From NCBI GenBank assembly GCA_009760855.2, contig WPIO01000002.1:3185001-3247000 (forward strand): DNA of 62,000 nucleotides, given 5' to 3'. The translations under genes and the position numbers were made by a program. The notes below the pieces were generated by a model. The model searched no databases. It saw only the letters and a list, made by a program, of their open reading frames with translations, and was not told the origin of the DNA. Below, one piece after another: positions 35,160 through 46,447 of the stretch. Each line of letters starts with the position of its first letter. Position 1 is the first letter of the stretch. The DNA comes from Cristatella mucedo (taxonomy: Eukaryota > Bryozoa > Phylactolaemata > Cristatellidae).

Positions 35160-36830
35160 CAGAAGCAACTCTCAGCTACCAGTATCGGAAAGGTTGATCT
35201 CGAACCATGTATCTTCAACCCCAAATGGGCTTAAAATTTATTCTGCATCCAACGTGGCAACAAAGCCTTGCGCTTAGTGTGCAACGACACCAACGGCACT
35301 TTCAAGCGGTCGAAACTGCCTCCTAATAAGTGTCATTGTTGATTGCGAAGAAAATGCACCCCTTCACTGATGCAGACTTTTTAATGGAATGTATACTTGC
35401 TGCTGCCGACGTCATTTGTCCCGAGCAACACCACACTGTCAAGGCAATCCGGCTGTCTGCCCGCACGGTGACTCGACCCGAAGAGGCCTTAGCCCCTGAT
35501 GTCCGGTCTTCGGTGTGCACGAAGTTCAAATCTCTCGAGAAGTTCTCCGTCGCCTTGGACGAGAGCTGTGATATCAAGAACCCTTCGCAGCTGGCCATCT
35601 TTGTGCGTGGCGTCACATAAGACCTGGTGGTAATCGAAGAGTTTCTCAGCCTCGTCCCAATGAAAAAAATGACAACCGTCAGAGATGTCATCAATGCCCT
35701 CCTACCGGCTTTGAGTGGTTTTGACCTGTCAAAGCTCGTCTCGGTAACTACTGACGGTGCACCTGCCACGGCTGGATCTACCAAAGGACTTTCGCAGCTG
35801 CTCTGCCACACTGCACTCTTTGGCCAGCGCGCAGGCGAGATACACAAGGTGCACTTCATTATTCGCCAGGAGGCACTGTGTGCCAAAGCGACAGGCATGA
35901 AAGACGTTACGTCTGTTGTGGTGAAGCTATTGAACGCAGTGCTTGCTCGTCATCTCAATCATCGCATCATCAAGCATATCTGCGAGGCTGCAGAGGCTGA
36001 TTACGGCGATCTGCTTTACCACTCTGAGGTTCGCTGGCTCAGTCGTGGCAACTACATGAAGCGCGTTTTCGCTCTCTGCCTCGAGATTGTTTCCTTCGTC
36101 TGTGAGAGGGGCCTCAAGGGTTTTCAAATGTTCTCTGACGAGGTTTGGCTTTGTCGGTTCAATTTCCTCACTGATATCAGATCTCACCTTAACGAACTTA
36201 AACTGAAGCTGCAAGGACGTGACGTGCTCATCATGAACATGGAAGCCCACATGCGGTCATTCAAAAACAAAGCAGGTTCTTGTAGGGAGAAAAGCTGTGT
36301 AAAGGCAACTGCATCCATTTTCCGCACCTCGCCCAGTGGGATGCAGCTCTCGTTGATACCGAAGAATGCGTCAGTGTGTTTTCAACCCTTGGGGAATGAA
36401 TTCCCTTCGAGCTTCACTAATCTGCGCTCTCATTCTCAGGAGGGCAAAATCGCCAGCGCTCCTTTTGACTTTCCCTTTGAAGATCTCTGATGTGCAATTG
36501 GAGTTGATTGAGCTACAGGCTCTTGTCCAAGTTTACTTCTTGCACTGCTCTCATTAACTTCTACCGTCAGCTGCCACAGGCTCAATTTCCAATGTTTTTA
36601 GCCCGTTCAAAGCGTACGATCGCAACGTTTGGCACTACTTATTCCTGCGAGCAGCTGTTCTCCAAGATGAAGTTTTGTAAGTACAAGCTGCGCTCAGCTC
36701 ACTGACAATTACCTTGATGACATTCTCCTGCTGAACTCCTCATCATTAGAACCTGATATCGTTGCCCTCTCTAAGAACATGCATCATCATGTGTTCCAAC
36801 GAGAAAAATATACTTTCGAATGAAAGATCT
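35160..36830 (+). pseudogene. hAT transposase relic (GTF2IRD2/ZBED-like)
   Basis: A degraded BED-finger-like start (KVDLEPCIFNPKW, then LRLVCNDTNGTFK) lies at 35185-35310. From 35330 a frame runs to 36490 with one TAA stop at 35618-35620; it contains FSVALDESCDIKNPSQLAIFVRG (first catalytic Asp region), VTTDGAPATAGSTKG (second Asp region) and YHSEVRWLSRG. The C-terminal part continues after frame changes as PLKISDVQLELIELQ (about 36460-36505), FGTTYSCEQLFSKMKFCKYKLRS (about 36630-36695) and LTDNYLDDILLLN (about 36700-36740), the hAT dimerisation region. The similarity is to the transposase group that gave rise to vertebrate GTF2IRD2 and related domesticated genes. The frame breaks make activity unlikely. 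Confidence 0.88.
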
Positions 36831-36849
36831 TTCCTCGGACACATTGTTC

Positions 36850-37026
36850 CGTCTGGCCTAGTGTGCCTATTTGAACTCCTGAAATGGCCTAATAGTCCAA
36901 AAAGTTTGCCGACCTCTGGGCTGCGCCCACTCCAGGTCGGGCGGAGTGGAAGTGGTTTCTTCTAGCTTAGTGCGCTTCTTGACCTACTGAAAGGACCAAG
37001 TAGTCCGAAAAGTTTGCTAACCTCTG
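36850..37026. repeat. Duplicated 3' end of the hAT element
   Basis: A terminal-repeat-like end (CCTAATAGTCCAAAAAGTTTGCCGACCTCTG, ending 36918) is followed about 108 bases later by a second version (CCAAGTAGTCCGAAAAGTTTGCTAACCTCTG, ending 37026). Only the outer one is followed by the target duplication. Confidence 0.8.
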
Positions 37027-37334
37027 CCTTAAAACAATAGGTTCGAAGGACTGCTTCGAGGCCACTGCCAGCGGCTTGGAATTAAAGGATGAGCGTGTGG
37101 TTGTGGTGACGACGACTCCGCCACCGTTCTTGACTGATCTAGAGGTACAAAAGAAGGAGAAGCCTGCTGGGTTGCATCCTTAATAGTCGGACAGTTAATT
37201 GATTTCAACCAGGTCTAGGTCATGGAGCACAGATTCAATTCATTCTCTGTAGTTATATCGCGTACTATTAGGAGCTTATTGCACACTGAGAGAGGATTTT
37301 TTTAAAGGCAAGTTTGACGATGGGCCGCAGGGTT

Positions 37335-38025
37335 TATGAAAGGCCCGACGACCACTAAGTTGGAGAGATTCGCAGCAGCAGCCCATAAGGGAGAGCGCTC
37401 AGCGCATTTCGAGACAGAGAGCTGCGAGCACCAAATGAGCGAGGCTTCCAGTAGCGGTCCCTTCGAGTGCTCCTCGCGGGCGGCGCTTTTCCTCTGCTAA
37501 TGCCTAATTCACGGACCATAGCAGTAGTAGCCACATCTTGGAATGCACGTGAACAATGATGACGAAACGAGAACAGGTACGAGCACGATCGTACGTAATA
37601 GGCGCGCTATTAGCAGCCGGATAATCTAGCTCCGCAGCCGCCGGCGTGGCCACGTGACCCAGTGCCACGGCGGTAAGAGTTTAGATGTCCATAGGCGCGT
37701 TCTTACTTACTCGCTACGGTCAAGAAACGAAGAGATAAGCTTTAAGCAGGTCTTAGGTGCATCGATTTCCGTAAACGATGTTCGCTAGAACTTCGATTTT
37801 CGGAAGAGAATCCTGCAAAGACAAGAAACGCTAGTGGCGCTTGAGGTCGGGAGGCGAGTGCTAGTTCACGCGACTTCCGGGTTACTCGTCTCTGCGCGCC
37901 AACGTCTGGAGCCTCAAATTTTGCAGGACTCAGTAGCAGAAGAAATTTAATTTGGTTTTCTTTTAAGAAAGCAGCTCTCTACGTCTAACTCTATGGCGCC
38001 CTATTCTGAGCAAATGTTGTTCATC
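37335..38025. other. CpG-rich, possible promoter
   Basis: It contains GGCCACGTGACC (37649-37660, an E-box), a GCGGCCGCC-like patch near 37635-37645 and an ETS-like ACTTCCGGG near 37870. No recognised coding sequence. Confidence 0.35.
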
Positions 38026-38033
38026 TCCCCTAC

Positions 38034-38348
38034 TCGCTCGCTCTCCCCTCTCACTCTTCCTCTCTTGCTCATCCCCCTCTCGCTCGCTCTCCCTCTCTCG
38101 CTCGCTCTCCCCCTCTCGCTCGCTCTCCCCCTCTCGCTCGCTCTCCCCCTCTCGCTCGCTCTCCCCCTCTCGCTCGCTCTCCCCCTCTCGCTCGCTCTCC
38201 CCCTCTCGCTCGCTCTCCCCCTCTCGCTCGCTCTCCCCCTCTCGCTCGCTCTCGCTCTCCCCCTCTCGCTCGCTCTCCCCCTCTCGCTCACTCTCCCCCT
38301 CTCGCTCGCTCTCCCCCTCTCGCTCGCTCTCCCCCTCTCGCTCGCTCT
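38034..38348. repeat. CT-rich minisatellite, 18-bp unit
   Basis: The unit CTCGCTCGCTCTCCCCCT is repeated about 15 times, with a few shortened or changed copies. Because 18 is a multiple of three, long Leu-Pro-Ser-Ala (plus) and Arg-Gly-Ala-Ser-Glu (minus) frames run through it, which I regard as non-genic. Confidence 0.95.
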
Positions 38349-38546
38349 ACCCTATCGCGAAACCTTGGGAGTGTCGCACGCGCCGAGCTGGCAGGCATCG
38401 TGGGCAGGTTTTAGTCAGAGTTCCTCCCCACAACTTATTGCACTCGCGAGTTATCTTACAAACGCACTATGGCTCCCTAACTTGAATCTTTCCCTACAAG
38501 CTCAGAGCAGCGGTAAAGACGGCTAGTCCTCGGAGACTCTCGACGG

Positions 38547-38563
38547 GTGGGGGGGGGGGGGTG
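38547..38563. repeat. Poly-G run
   Basis: GGGTGGGGGGGGGGGGTGG: a run of consecutive G bases that may be prone to sequencing error. Confidence 0.9.
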
Positions 38564-41500
38564 GTAGCTAGCGCCTCGAGACACTGCCGCTGAGTCATAG
38601 AAACTTCGCCGATGCGCGTATCTAGGCAGATTCGCGGTGGCCTGATCGTATGAGAGCTCGTTCCTTAATTAGTTAACAGCGAGTCCGTGTTGCTAACTCA
38701 CAGCCTTGCACACCACACCTTGCAGCGAAAGCCACAAGGTTATCTCTCAGCATAGCTTTTCCCTCTCACTGCGAAGCCAAAAATACAAATGACTAGCCAT
38801 TACTTCAGGCGTTCAGCTACACTTTCTAAACTACAGACCAGACTGCGATACATCCGGTTCATATTGGTTATAATTCAGAGGCCGCTATTAGTCTCTGGCT
38901 CTATCGCAATTTGGCCCATGCCGCGTGCCGGCGTTTCGGTATTCTTGCATGAATGTTGCCCACTCGATTACAATGACATTTTTTTGCGCTAGTTGGAGCT
39001 GCAACGCACCACTACCGGCATTTCGCGCGCTCGTTTGCAGCCGGAACAATTATTCACCGGCCGGTGGCACCGCAGTGCGTAACGCAGGTGGTCGACTGTT
39101 TACTCGCCGGCCCTCCGCGGCGCGCTCGACAAAGTCCAAAACAATGCGCCGCACGGCCGGCCTGCCCGGTTTAATGCCGCCACGTTTCCAGTACTAAAGA
39201 AGCGAAGGCCGGTAAGCCTCTTGCGATAGGCAACATTATTAGCCCAGCGGGCGCCATTTATCGCCTCCCCGCTTCATGCCCGGCATGCCCGGCTCGAGGC
39301 GGCCAGCTAGCTCGCGCGACGTAGCGGTCGCGCGACAAAAGCGGCGGCGACGCCCCCACCCCCGTTTGCCCGGCGCTGGGCGCGAGCACTGTCGCTCTCC
39401 CCTGTCGGCGGCGGTGGCTGCGTGCGGTCCTTGCGTCACGTCCGCGCGCTCAGCGCGACGCCCGCCTCTCGTCTAGCCCGAGCGACCTCCGCGCGACGCC
39501 AGGTACGGCAGCGGGGCCGCCGCCGCGAGCGAGCGAGCGAGCGCGCACCTCCCTTCGCCCAATTTCCCCTTTCCCCCTTCTTCCCGCAAATTTAGCTCGC
39601 GCTTTTAGCGGGCGAGCCGCTCCCCCCCCGAGCTCGCTGAAACGACGATCGCTTAGAGGGACGACGAAGCGCGACTAGTGCCGCCGCCGAACGGGCGGAC
39701 AGGGCGGCGGCAGCAGATGGGCTGCTCGCCGGTCCCGATAACATTCGTCAAGACCGAGCTCAAGAGTCCGGCGTCTGCGGCGGCGGCGGCGGCTAGCTCT
39801 CCGGCTGCCGAGTTCGTCATTCGAATACCTCGGCGACCTGCCTTTTCAGGCGGTCGCCGAGCGACGGCCGGCGAGGAGCTTCGGCGGCCTCCTGAGTATT
39901 CAGCCCCGGGCTAGGAGGGCTTACGTCGAGCGCTTTCCGCTCGCACCGCTCCGCTCATCAGAGGCGGCTCTGCTTGCGCCCGAACGATGTCCGCGTTTGC
40001 CGGCGGGCTTAGAGATCCGCCGACACGCCGAAAAATGGTGCCCGCTCGGTCGCGCTAGCGTGCGCTTCGAATGCGTTCACTAGAGCTGGCCACGCAAGCA
40101 CGGTCGCGAGGGACCGCGGGTCCTCCTTCTCGCCAGGGCTTCGGCCACAGCGGCGGCGGCAGAGCTCAGGCTCGCGCGAGCAGCGGCGAGAGAAGGCCTT
40201 GCCGCGCCCACCACCTTCGGGCTCGGCTGCGTATGTCTAGGAGCTCCGCTCGCGAGCGCGCGCATCTCGCGTAGCCTTTAGAATCGTCTCGCCGCCCGGT
40301 CGGCTCGAACTTCGGCAGCCATTTCGCAGCGCCTCGTCTTCTGCAGATCCCTCGCGCTCTTCTCGTTGGCTGGCCGCTCGCTGGCGCGAAAGGACCGTCT
40401 AGCTAGGCGGCAGCAACGAGTTGGCAGCGGTTCAACAGCAGCGCTCGGGCAATTACAGGCTCTGTGCTTTCCGCACGCGGATTGTGATGGGTGGATGTGA
40501 GTCAGTGCACCTCACGAGAGCCCGGAACGCTTGCATTGGCTTCTTGCCAGGCTGCCGTTGGAGGTCCGCCCCGCGATATTTTAACTATCCGTGCCAACGC
40601 TCTTCGCTGGGAGCTGAGATCTTCAGTGTCCTGCTACATTTGCCAGCTCGCTTGTTGGCGCCTTCTACTTATTGTTGTCACACGGAAGCCAGCGAGAGCC
40701 GCCCGCTGCCGCCGTGTGTGCGCTCCGACTGACGATTGCTCGCATCGGCAGATTCTCGCTCAGCGAGGCATGCCTGCCCGGGCGCGAGACGTAGGCGCAC
40801 GCGCTAGTGCTATTTTTTTCGCGAAAGTCGCCTCGCCACGGCTAGTAGTCGTAAGACGCATCCTGGGCAACCGTCGACGGTGAAGCGGAGGAGGAGGAGG
40901 AGGAGGAGGAGGAGGAGGAGGAGGAGGAGGAGGAGGAGGAGGAGGAGGAGGAGGAGGAGGAGGAGGAGGAGGAGGAGGAGGAGGAGGAGGAGGAGGAGGA
41001 GGAGGAGGAGGAGGAGGAGTCAGGACTGCTAGCGAACCGAAGCTCGCCTCGGCGAGACTCGAGCTCGGACGTATTCGGCGCCTCTGATGTTAAACTGGCT
41101 CGGCGGCCCGGCTCAGAAAAGCCGGCGGCGACAGCTGCTCTGTGCGTGTCGAGAGCGTACGCAGGCGCCGGCTAGGGCCTCGAGGCTTCGCGATGCGAAT
41201 GGGCTAGTCGCTTCAACGGTGGCGGCCCAGTCCTGCGGTGCGTAGGTCCGAGGCACCGGCAGGTGCATAGACAACAGTCGACCAATCCCTCTCAAGCTCG
41301 CGGAGAACCGCCACCTGCTCAGGACGGCTCCGGCGGCGGCTCCGGCGGCAAACTCGAGTGGCTCACTCTAAGCGATCGGCAAGACGCCTTGGCCCGCTTT
41401 TTCTGCGCGGAAAATTTCAAGAGCCGAGTATTGTCAGTGGCCGACTCGGACGTGAACGAGGCGGTGCCTGGCGCTGGCACGCCTCTGCCGAGAGCGCTAG

Positions 41501-42170
41501 AGCGAAGCGACGGAGCAACGAGCGAGGAGCTCGGTGGCTCGGCAAACGCATCGGCTAGACGGCAGCCTCCGAGGCTGAATCTGAATCCGCGTCTGTCCGA
41601 ATGATCGGCGCTCCTCATGCACTCTCTATCCGCTCGTACTCGAGATGGCGCCGCCGGCTCGCCACTGTAGACCTCTCGCTGGACGCCGAGCGCACGTGTC
41701 TGTGTGCTGCTGGAAAGCCGAAAGCCGGCTCGGGTGGGTGTGACGCCGGAGAGTTTGGCGTTTCGCACTCAAAGCCCAAGCGACTTCCGGTGTTCGCACC
41801 TGGCAGCCGACGGACTCGAGCTCGAGCAGCAAAAAGAAAGTCGAGAAAGCGAGTCTCGTGAAAGTAGCTGCACACGACGGCAAGAAAGGATCTGCCACAG
41901 CCAGCAGCAGGAGAGAGGATATCGATAGTCGGTTTTGCCACCGCTTGCGTTCACGGTCCGTTCCGTTCGCTTCTTGCCACCACTGCCGTCGCCGCAGCTC
42001 TAGTCAGCCACTCGTTCGCTCACCAATCTCTTGGCGTCGTCAGCGGCGCAATGGTCAGTCCGGGGATCCAAGACAGGGCGAGGTCACATATTCACACCCT
42101 GATGCGTTTTGGTCAGTGTGTTTCGCAGCGTCAGTTCCCGGGTGGTTGAAGCGCTCGAGGAGTTAGATGC
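38560..42170. promoter_or_regulatory. Large CpG-rich block, possible promoter / first-exon region
   Basis: From about 39000 to 42170 the sequence is very GC-rich with many CG dinucleotides and GCGCGC words. Frames are open on both strands and resemble no known protein. A (GGA)n tract lies inside. It is upstream of and in the same direction as innexin B, so it could hold that gene's non-coding first exon, but no link is proven. GT-type donors such as CCGGTAAGC near 39210 exist but cannot be chosen between. Confidence 0.35.
40887..41019. repeat. (GGA)n trinucleotide repeat, about 44 copies
   Basis: A pure run of the GGA/GAG triplet, about 133 bases, with no interruption visible. Confidence 0.97.
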
Positions 42171-42449
42171 ACTACGACGAACTTCTGGGCCTCAGGAGAG
42201 TGTCTTCTGTCTCGAATGCAAGCAGCACGCTTCTGATGGCCAACTCTAGCGTCGTGCGGGTTCTTTCTAGTGAAGTCTCTGTCGCCGTCTTTCTTTCTCT
42301 CTATTGCCCTATCTGCACACTTCCACTCTCACTCCCATAATCTTCATTTCTCGTTCAGACTCTTTTCGCACCTCTCTATTCTTTACTTCACTAAGTTTCG
42401 AGCGCCTCTCATCTCGCCTAAGCATCACTGGCACTGCATTGCATGGGTC

Positions 42450-42590
42450 AAATGCCACGCTGGTTGGGCCCAGTGATTAAACAGCTCGACTCGAGCAGGG
42501 TCAAGGTGAATGTATTTGAAGACCGAGCCCCTTGGCAGATGTGAAGCGCCTGGATAGAGATAAGGTTCTCTTAGGGCGCCATGAAAACAG
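42450..42590 (+). mobile_element. SINE1 copy
   Basis: CACGCTGGTTGGGCCCAGTGATTAAACAGCTCG and GACCGAGCCCCTTGGCAGATGTGAAGCGCCTGGATAGAGATAAGGTTCTCTTAGGGCGCC follow SINE1 order, with a diverged B box. Confidence 0.78.
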
Positions 42591-42594
42591 GAAT

Positions 42595-42935
42595 ACTATT
42601 TATTTGTTAATTCATCTCAGTGGGAAAATCCAGAGTATTTATGTGAACGGAAAAAGGTAATTCAGAAAATCACTGAAGTTTGGGGTCCCTCAGAGCTCAG
42701 TGCTTGGTCCACTCCTCTTCACGATGTATACTTTCCAAATTGCCTATGTGATCGCCAAGCACAATCTAGGCTTTCACATTTTTCCAGGTGACATGCTTTT
42801 TTAGCCTTTTCATGCCTGTTAAAATTGTGCATGTTAGTACAAACCTTTTGATCATGCTTCCTTTACAGCATACTTAAAGTGCCCAAAAAGTGATTAGGTT
42901 ACCTGGGGGCACTTTCTGAATGTATTATTATTATT
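42595..42935 (+). mobile_element. LINE A, internally deleted copy
   Basis: A reverse transcriptase part (GVPQSSVLGPLLFTMYT-like reading near 42685-42730 and NLGFHIFPGD near 42760) jumps to the 3' end with AAAGTGCCCAAAAAGTGATTAGGTTACCTGGGGGCACTTT and (ATT)n. The C-terminal half of the reverse transcriptase is missing. Confidence 0.75.
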
Positions 42936-43028
42936 GCTGCCTTCCTTAAAATGTAGTTGTTTCTCTCTTTTTCTCTGTTCCCTCAACTCTCTGCACCTTT
43001 TTTCATTTTTTTTATCTTTCCCTCAGTT

Positions 43029-43113
43029 TGTAATAATGATAATAGTGGTACATTTGACAAAGCACACTAAGAGAACTCAATCTCTTTCTAGGCAATTTAC
43101 ATTTGCTGCAAAG
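43029..43113 (-). mobile_element. LINE A 3' tail fragment
   Basis: The minus strand gives CTTTGCAGCAAATGTAAATTGCCTAGAAAGAGATTGAGTTCTCTTAGTGTGCTTTGTC with an ATT-rich tail. Confidence 0.8.
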
Positions 43114-43231
43114 GAAGCACCGTCTTTCTTGCTTGTTTTCTCTCTCCCTCTCTCTCCCTCTCTTTCAATCTTCAGCTCACTTTTTTCTTCTGTCTATAAG
43201 AATGTACATCTCTATCTATTCTCTCTTCTTG

Positions 43232-43232
<1 letters not shown>

Positions 43233-43321
<89 letters not shown>

Positions 43322-43388
43322 ATATAAAATATATATATATATATATATATACATACATACATATATATACACACACACACATATATAT
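43233..43388. repeat. (TA)n-rich microsatellite
   Basis: TA runs with interspersed ATAC and a short (AC)n. It precedes the palindrome and innexin B. Confidence 0.95.
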
Positions 43389-43406
43389 AAGGAAAGAGGA
43401 AGAGAT

Positions 43407-43452
<46 letters not shown>

Positions 43453-43470
43453 ATCTCTTCCTCTTTCCTT
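43389..43470. repeat. Perfect 82-bp palindrome
   Basis: The arm 43389-43410 (AAGGAAAGAGGAAGAGATAGGG, two bases over in full; key core AGGAAGAGATAGGG) is the exact reverse complement of 43449-43470. The 38 bases between are (AT)19, which is itself self-complementary. Confidence 0.95.
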
Positions 43471-43669
43471 TTAATCATCTCTTTTTTGCTCTCCTCTCTC
43501 TCTTCTCACTCGTGTCCTGCTCGCTCTCGGTCATTCTTTATTTCTCTTCTACTTCCTCCCCATCGGCTCGTTCGTTTCTTCATGTATCCACCATTTTCTG
43601 CGCGGCTGCCGCCTCGCTCCGAAAAGACTTCTCTCGCACTGCGGCCCAGCTATCGTTGCGGCGTCCAGC

Positions 43670-43698
43670 CGACGGTCCCATTTTCTCTCACTCGCAGA
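43670..43698 (+). promoter_or_regulatory. Candidate 3' splice (or trans-splice) acceptor of innexin B
   Basis: A pyrimidine tract (CCATTTTCTCTCACTCGCAG) ends at 43697 with one base left before the ATG at 43699. It resembles a strong 3' splice site. The matching donor, if cis-spliced, is not identifiable; the CpG-rich block at 39-42 kb is a candidate location. Confidence 0.5.
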
Positions 43699-44931
43699 AT
43701 GTCGACGCTAATGGAGAGCTTCCACCCGCTGTCGATGATACTGCAGGAGGTGCAGAAATCCGACGAGGACTCGATCGACCGACTGAGTCACAAATTGTCT
43801 ACTCTCATCTTCTGCGTCCTCGCCCTCTGCGCGACCGTGACACAGTTCACCGGCGAGGTGATCAAGTGCTGGGCACCGGCGCAATTCAACGACTTCTGGG
43901 TGGAGTACGTCAACTCATACTGCTGGATCGCCAACACGTACCACGTGTCCATGTCGCACACCAACATCCTGGAGGCGCCGCGAAAGTGGGTCGTCTACTA
44001 CCAGTGGGTGCCCATCGCGCTCTTTGTGCAGGCTATCGGCTTCTACCTGCCCTGCATCGTCTGGTCGTTCTTCAAGCGCGGCCTCGGCGTCAACGTCAAG
44101 AAGGTGGTCGCCGTGCTCACGCGACCCGAGAGCATCAACCCGCAGACTCGCGACGAAGCCAACAAGTTCCTCGCCAAGAACTTCGACCGCTCGCTGCGCT
44201 ACGTCAGAGCGCCGCCACCGCCGCCGGGCGCCTCCAAGGGAAACCTGTCGTGCCTTGACGGAGGTGGCGGCCGTCGCCTCCGCCACTCGGTGAGCTGCGG
44301 CAGCGGCTCGGCCGTGTTCGGCTACCTGCTCACGAAGCTACTGTACATCGGCAATGCGGCCGGACAGCTGTACGCCATGAACTTCTTCCTCGGCACCGAT
44401 TACACGCTCTACGGCATTGACGTGCTCCGCGACTTGGCCGCCAACGGCACGTACCACGAGTCGCCGCGCTTTCCTCGAGTCACGCTGTGCGACTTCGAGG
44501 TTCGCTCACTCGGCAAGAACATACCGTACACGGTGCAGTGCACGCTGCCCGTCAACCTGTTCAACGAGAAGATGTACGTGTTCGTTTGGTTCTGGCTCGT
44601 GGCCGTCACCCTGGCGAGCGTCGCCGGCCTCGTGTACGCCGTCTCCGAACTCTTCCTCAGCAGCCGATTGTCGTTCGTGTCGAAATACCTGCGCTCCGCC
44701 GTCGCCGGCGAGAAAGAAGGCGGCGGCGGAGGCGGCGGCGGCGGCGACGGCGATCGTCTGCTCATGCGCGAGTTCTGCACCGACTACCTGAGGCACGACG
44801 GACACTTCGCGCTGCGGCTCATCGCCAAGAACGCTAGCGACGTCGCCATCGGGGAGCTGATCGCCGTCATGTGGAGCCTGTTCAAGGCGCAGCGCGAGAA
44901 AAAGCGGAAAGCCAAAGAGCAGATGGTCTGA
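43699..44931 (+). CDS. Innexin B, gap-junction / hemichannel subunit (single coding exon)
   Basis: This encodes a 410-residue innexin paralogous to the one at 2.9 kb. Membrane segments lie near residues 33-51, 103-121, 207-230 and 293-315. YYQWVP is again at 100-105, Cys57 and Cys75 are in loop 1, and Cys264 and Cys281 are in loop 2. The first ~166 residues align with innexin A without a gap; the cytoplasmic loop is longer and has a proline run (172-176). An NGT sequon is at Asn249 in loop 2. The C-terminal region has nine glycines in a row (341-349, mostly GGC codons), then the conserved YLRHDG...RLIAKN...ELIAVMW block and a lysine/arginine-rich end. An in-frame ATG at 43486 would add 71 residues of low-complexity sequence; I prefer 43699, just after a pyrimidine tract ending in CAG at 43697. 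No frameshift or stop interrupts it. Confidence 0.93.
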   Translation: MSTLMESFHPLSMILQEVQKSDEDSIDRLSHKLSTLIFCVLALCATVTQFTGEVIKCWAPAQFNDFWVEYVNSYCWIANTYHVSMSHTNILEAPRKWVVYYQWVPIALFVQAIGFYLPCIVWSFFKRGLGVNVKKVVAVLTRPESINPQTRDEANKFLAKNFDRSLRYVRAPPPPPGASKGNLSCLDGGGGRRLRHSVSCGSGSAVFGYLLTKLLYIGNAAGQLYAMNFFLGTDYTLYGIDVLRDLAANGTYHESPRFPRVTLCDFEVRSLGKNIPYTVQCTLPVNLFNEKMYVFVWFWLVAVTLASVAGLVYAVSELFLSSRLSFVSKYLRSAVAGEKEGGGGGGGGGDGDRLLMREFCTDYLRHDGHFALRLIAKNASDVAIGELIAVMWSLFKAQREKKRKAKEQMV

Positions 44932-46030
<1,099 letters not shown>

Positions 46031-46072
46031 CGACGGCTCCGCTTCGGCAGACAGCCTATGTAACCGCAACGA

Positions 46073-46447
46073 CTATAATGGTATGCCAGATCGACTCTTC
46101 AGTTCATCGGTCACTACAGACAGTGCACCGTCAATATGAGTGACCCTGGCGGGAATGTGTTGCGCGAGGTGAGACGCAATGGCCACCTGTTTCGCTCTTA
46201 AGCAAACCGGTGCTGCCGGCAGCAGCTCCAACGCTTTCCTAGCCGCTCCACCATGCGGGACATTCAGCATCCGTCTCACTGCCTTTATTTGTAGGGGGTG
46301 GCGGTCGTAGGCGCATAGAATGAATGGGAAGCAGGCTTGTCTAGGCTTGGCCCCCTTCTGGTAATAATTCCGTGTGCGTTTCTTATAGTGGTGACGAGCT
46401 GTCAGTAAGGTGGAGGTGGCAGCCTCCCTAAGATTACGGCCATTCAA
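46073..46447 (-). other. Unassigned 124-codon open frame, perhaps a retroelement remnant
   Basis: The minus-strand frame is ordinary in composition, not low-complexity. It includes FILCAYDRHPLQIKAVRRML, ALELLPAAPVCLRAKQVAIA and SHLAQHIPARV. The IQ..A.R.....P.......L..LP..P..LR pattern faintly recalls the region after the catalytic core in non-LTR reverse transcriptases, but I cannot assign it. No start context or intact flanking frames were found. Confidence 0.35.

Larger units (their letters stand above)
33796..37026 (+). mobile_element. hAT element with terminal inverted repeats and target duplication
   Basis: The left end CAGAGATCGTCAGATTCCGG and the right end, read inward on the minus strand as CAGAGGTTAGCAAACTTTTCGG, are related terminal repeats of the hAT CAGRGGTCGGCAAAC type. 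CCTTAAA immediately precedes the left end and CCTTAAAA immediately follows the right end, fitting the 8-bp duplication of hAT elements with one change. The 3.23-kb element carries a decayed transposase (about 35160-36830) and an inserted SINE1 (34516-34655), and lies inside a LINE A endonuclease frame. Confidence 0.85.
31765..37330 (-). mobile_element. LINE A, near-complete copy interrupted by a hAT element
   Basis: The minus strand runs from the (ATT)n tail and 3' hairpin (31770-31850) through the reverse transcriptase C-terminus (32060-32300) and a reverse transcriptase core with many stops (to about 33290). It continues through a GDFNIH-type endonuclease segment (about 33640-33760). The endonuclease resumes beyond the hAT at 37027 with GGGVVVTTTRSSFNSKPLAV, FEPIVLRSSN across the junction, and LNLCSMTETWLKSIN near 37215-37260. 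Without the 3.2-kb insertion it is about 2.3 kb. It is the only LINE A here that keeps the endonuclease. Frameshifts and stops show that it is inactive. Confidence 0.85.

Noticed and set aside
37993-38526. 177-codon repetitive Leu-Pro-Ser-Ala protein
   Set aside because: It arises from an 18-bp CT-rich minisatellite whose unit length is divisible by three; the opposite strand is open for the same reason.
43486-43698. 71-residue N-terminal extension or signal peptide of innexin B
   Set aside because: Innexins start with a short cytoplasmic N-terminus; the extension is Ser/Arg/Pro-rich and lies upstream of an acceptor-like site.
44417-44837. Additional Arg-rich and Ser/Thr-rich frames over innexin B
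   Set aside because: They are shadow frames of the GC-rich innexin coding sequence.
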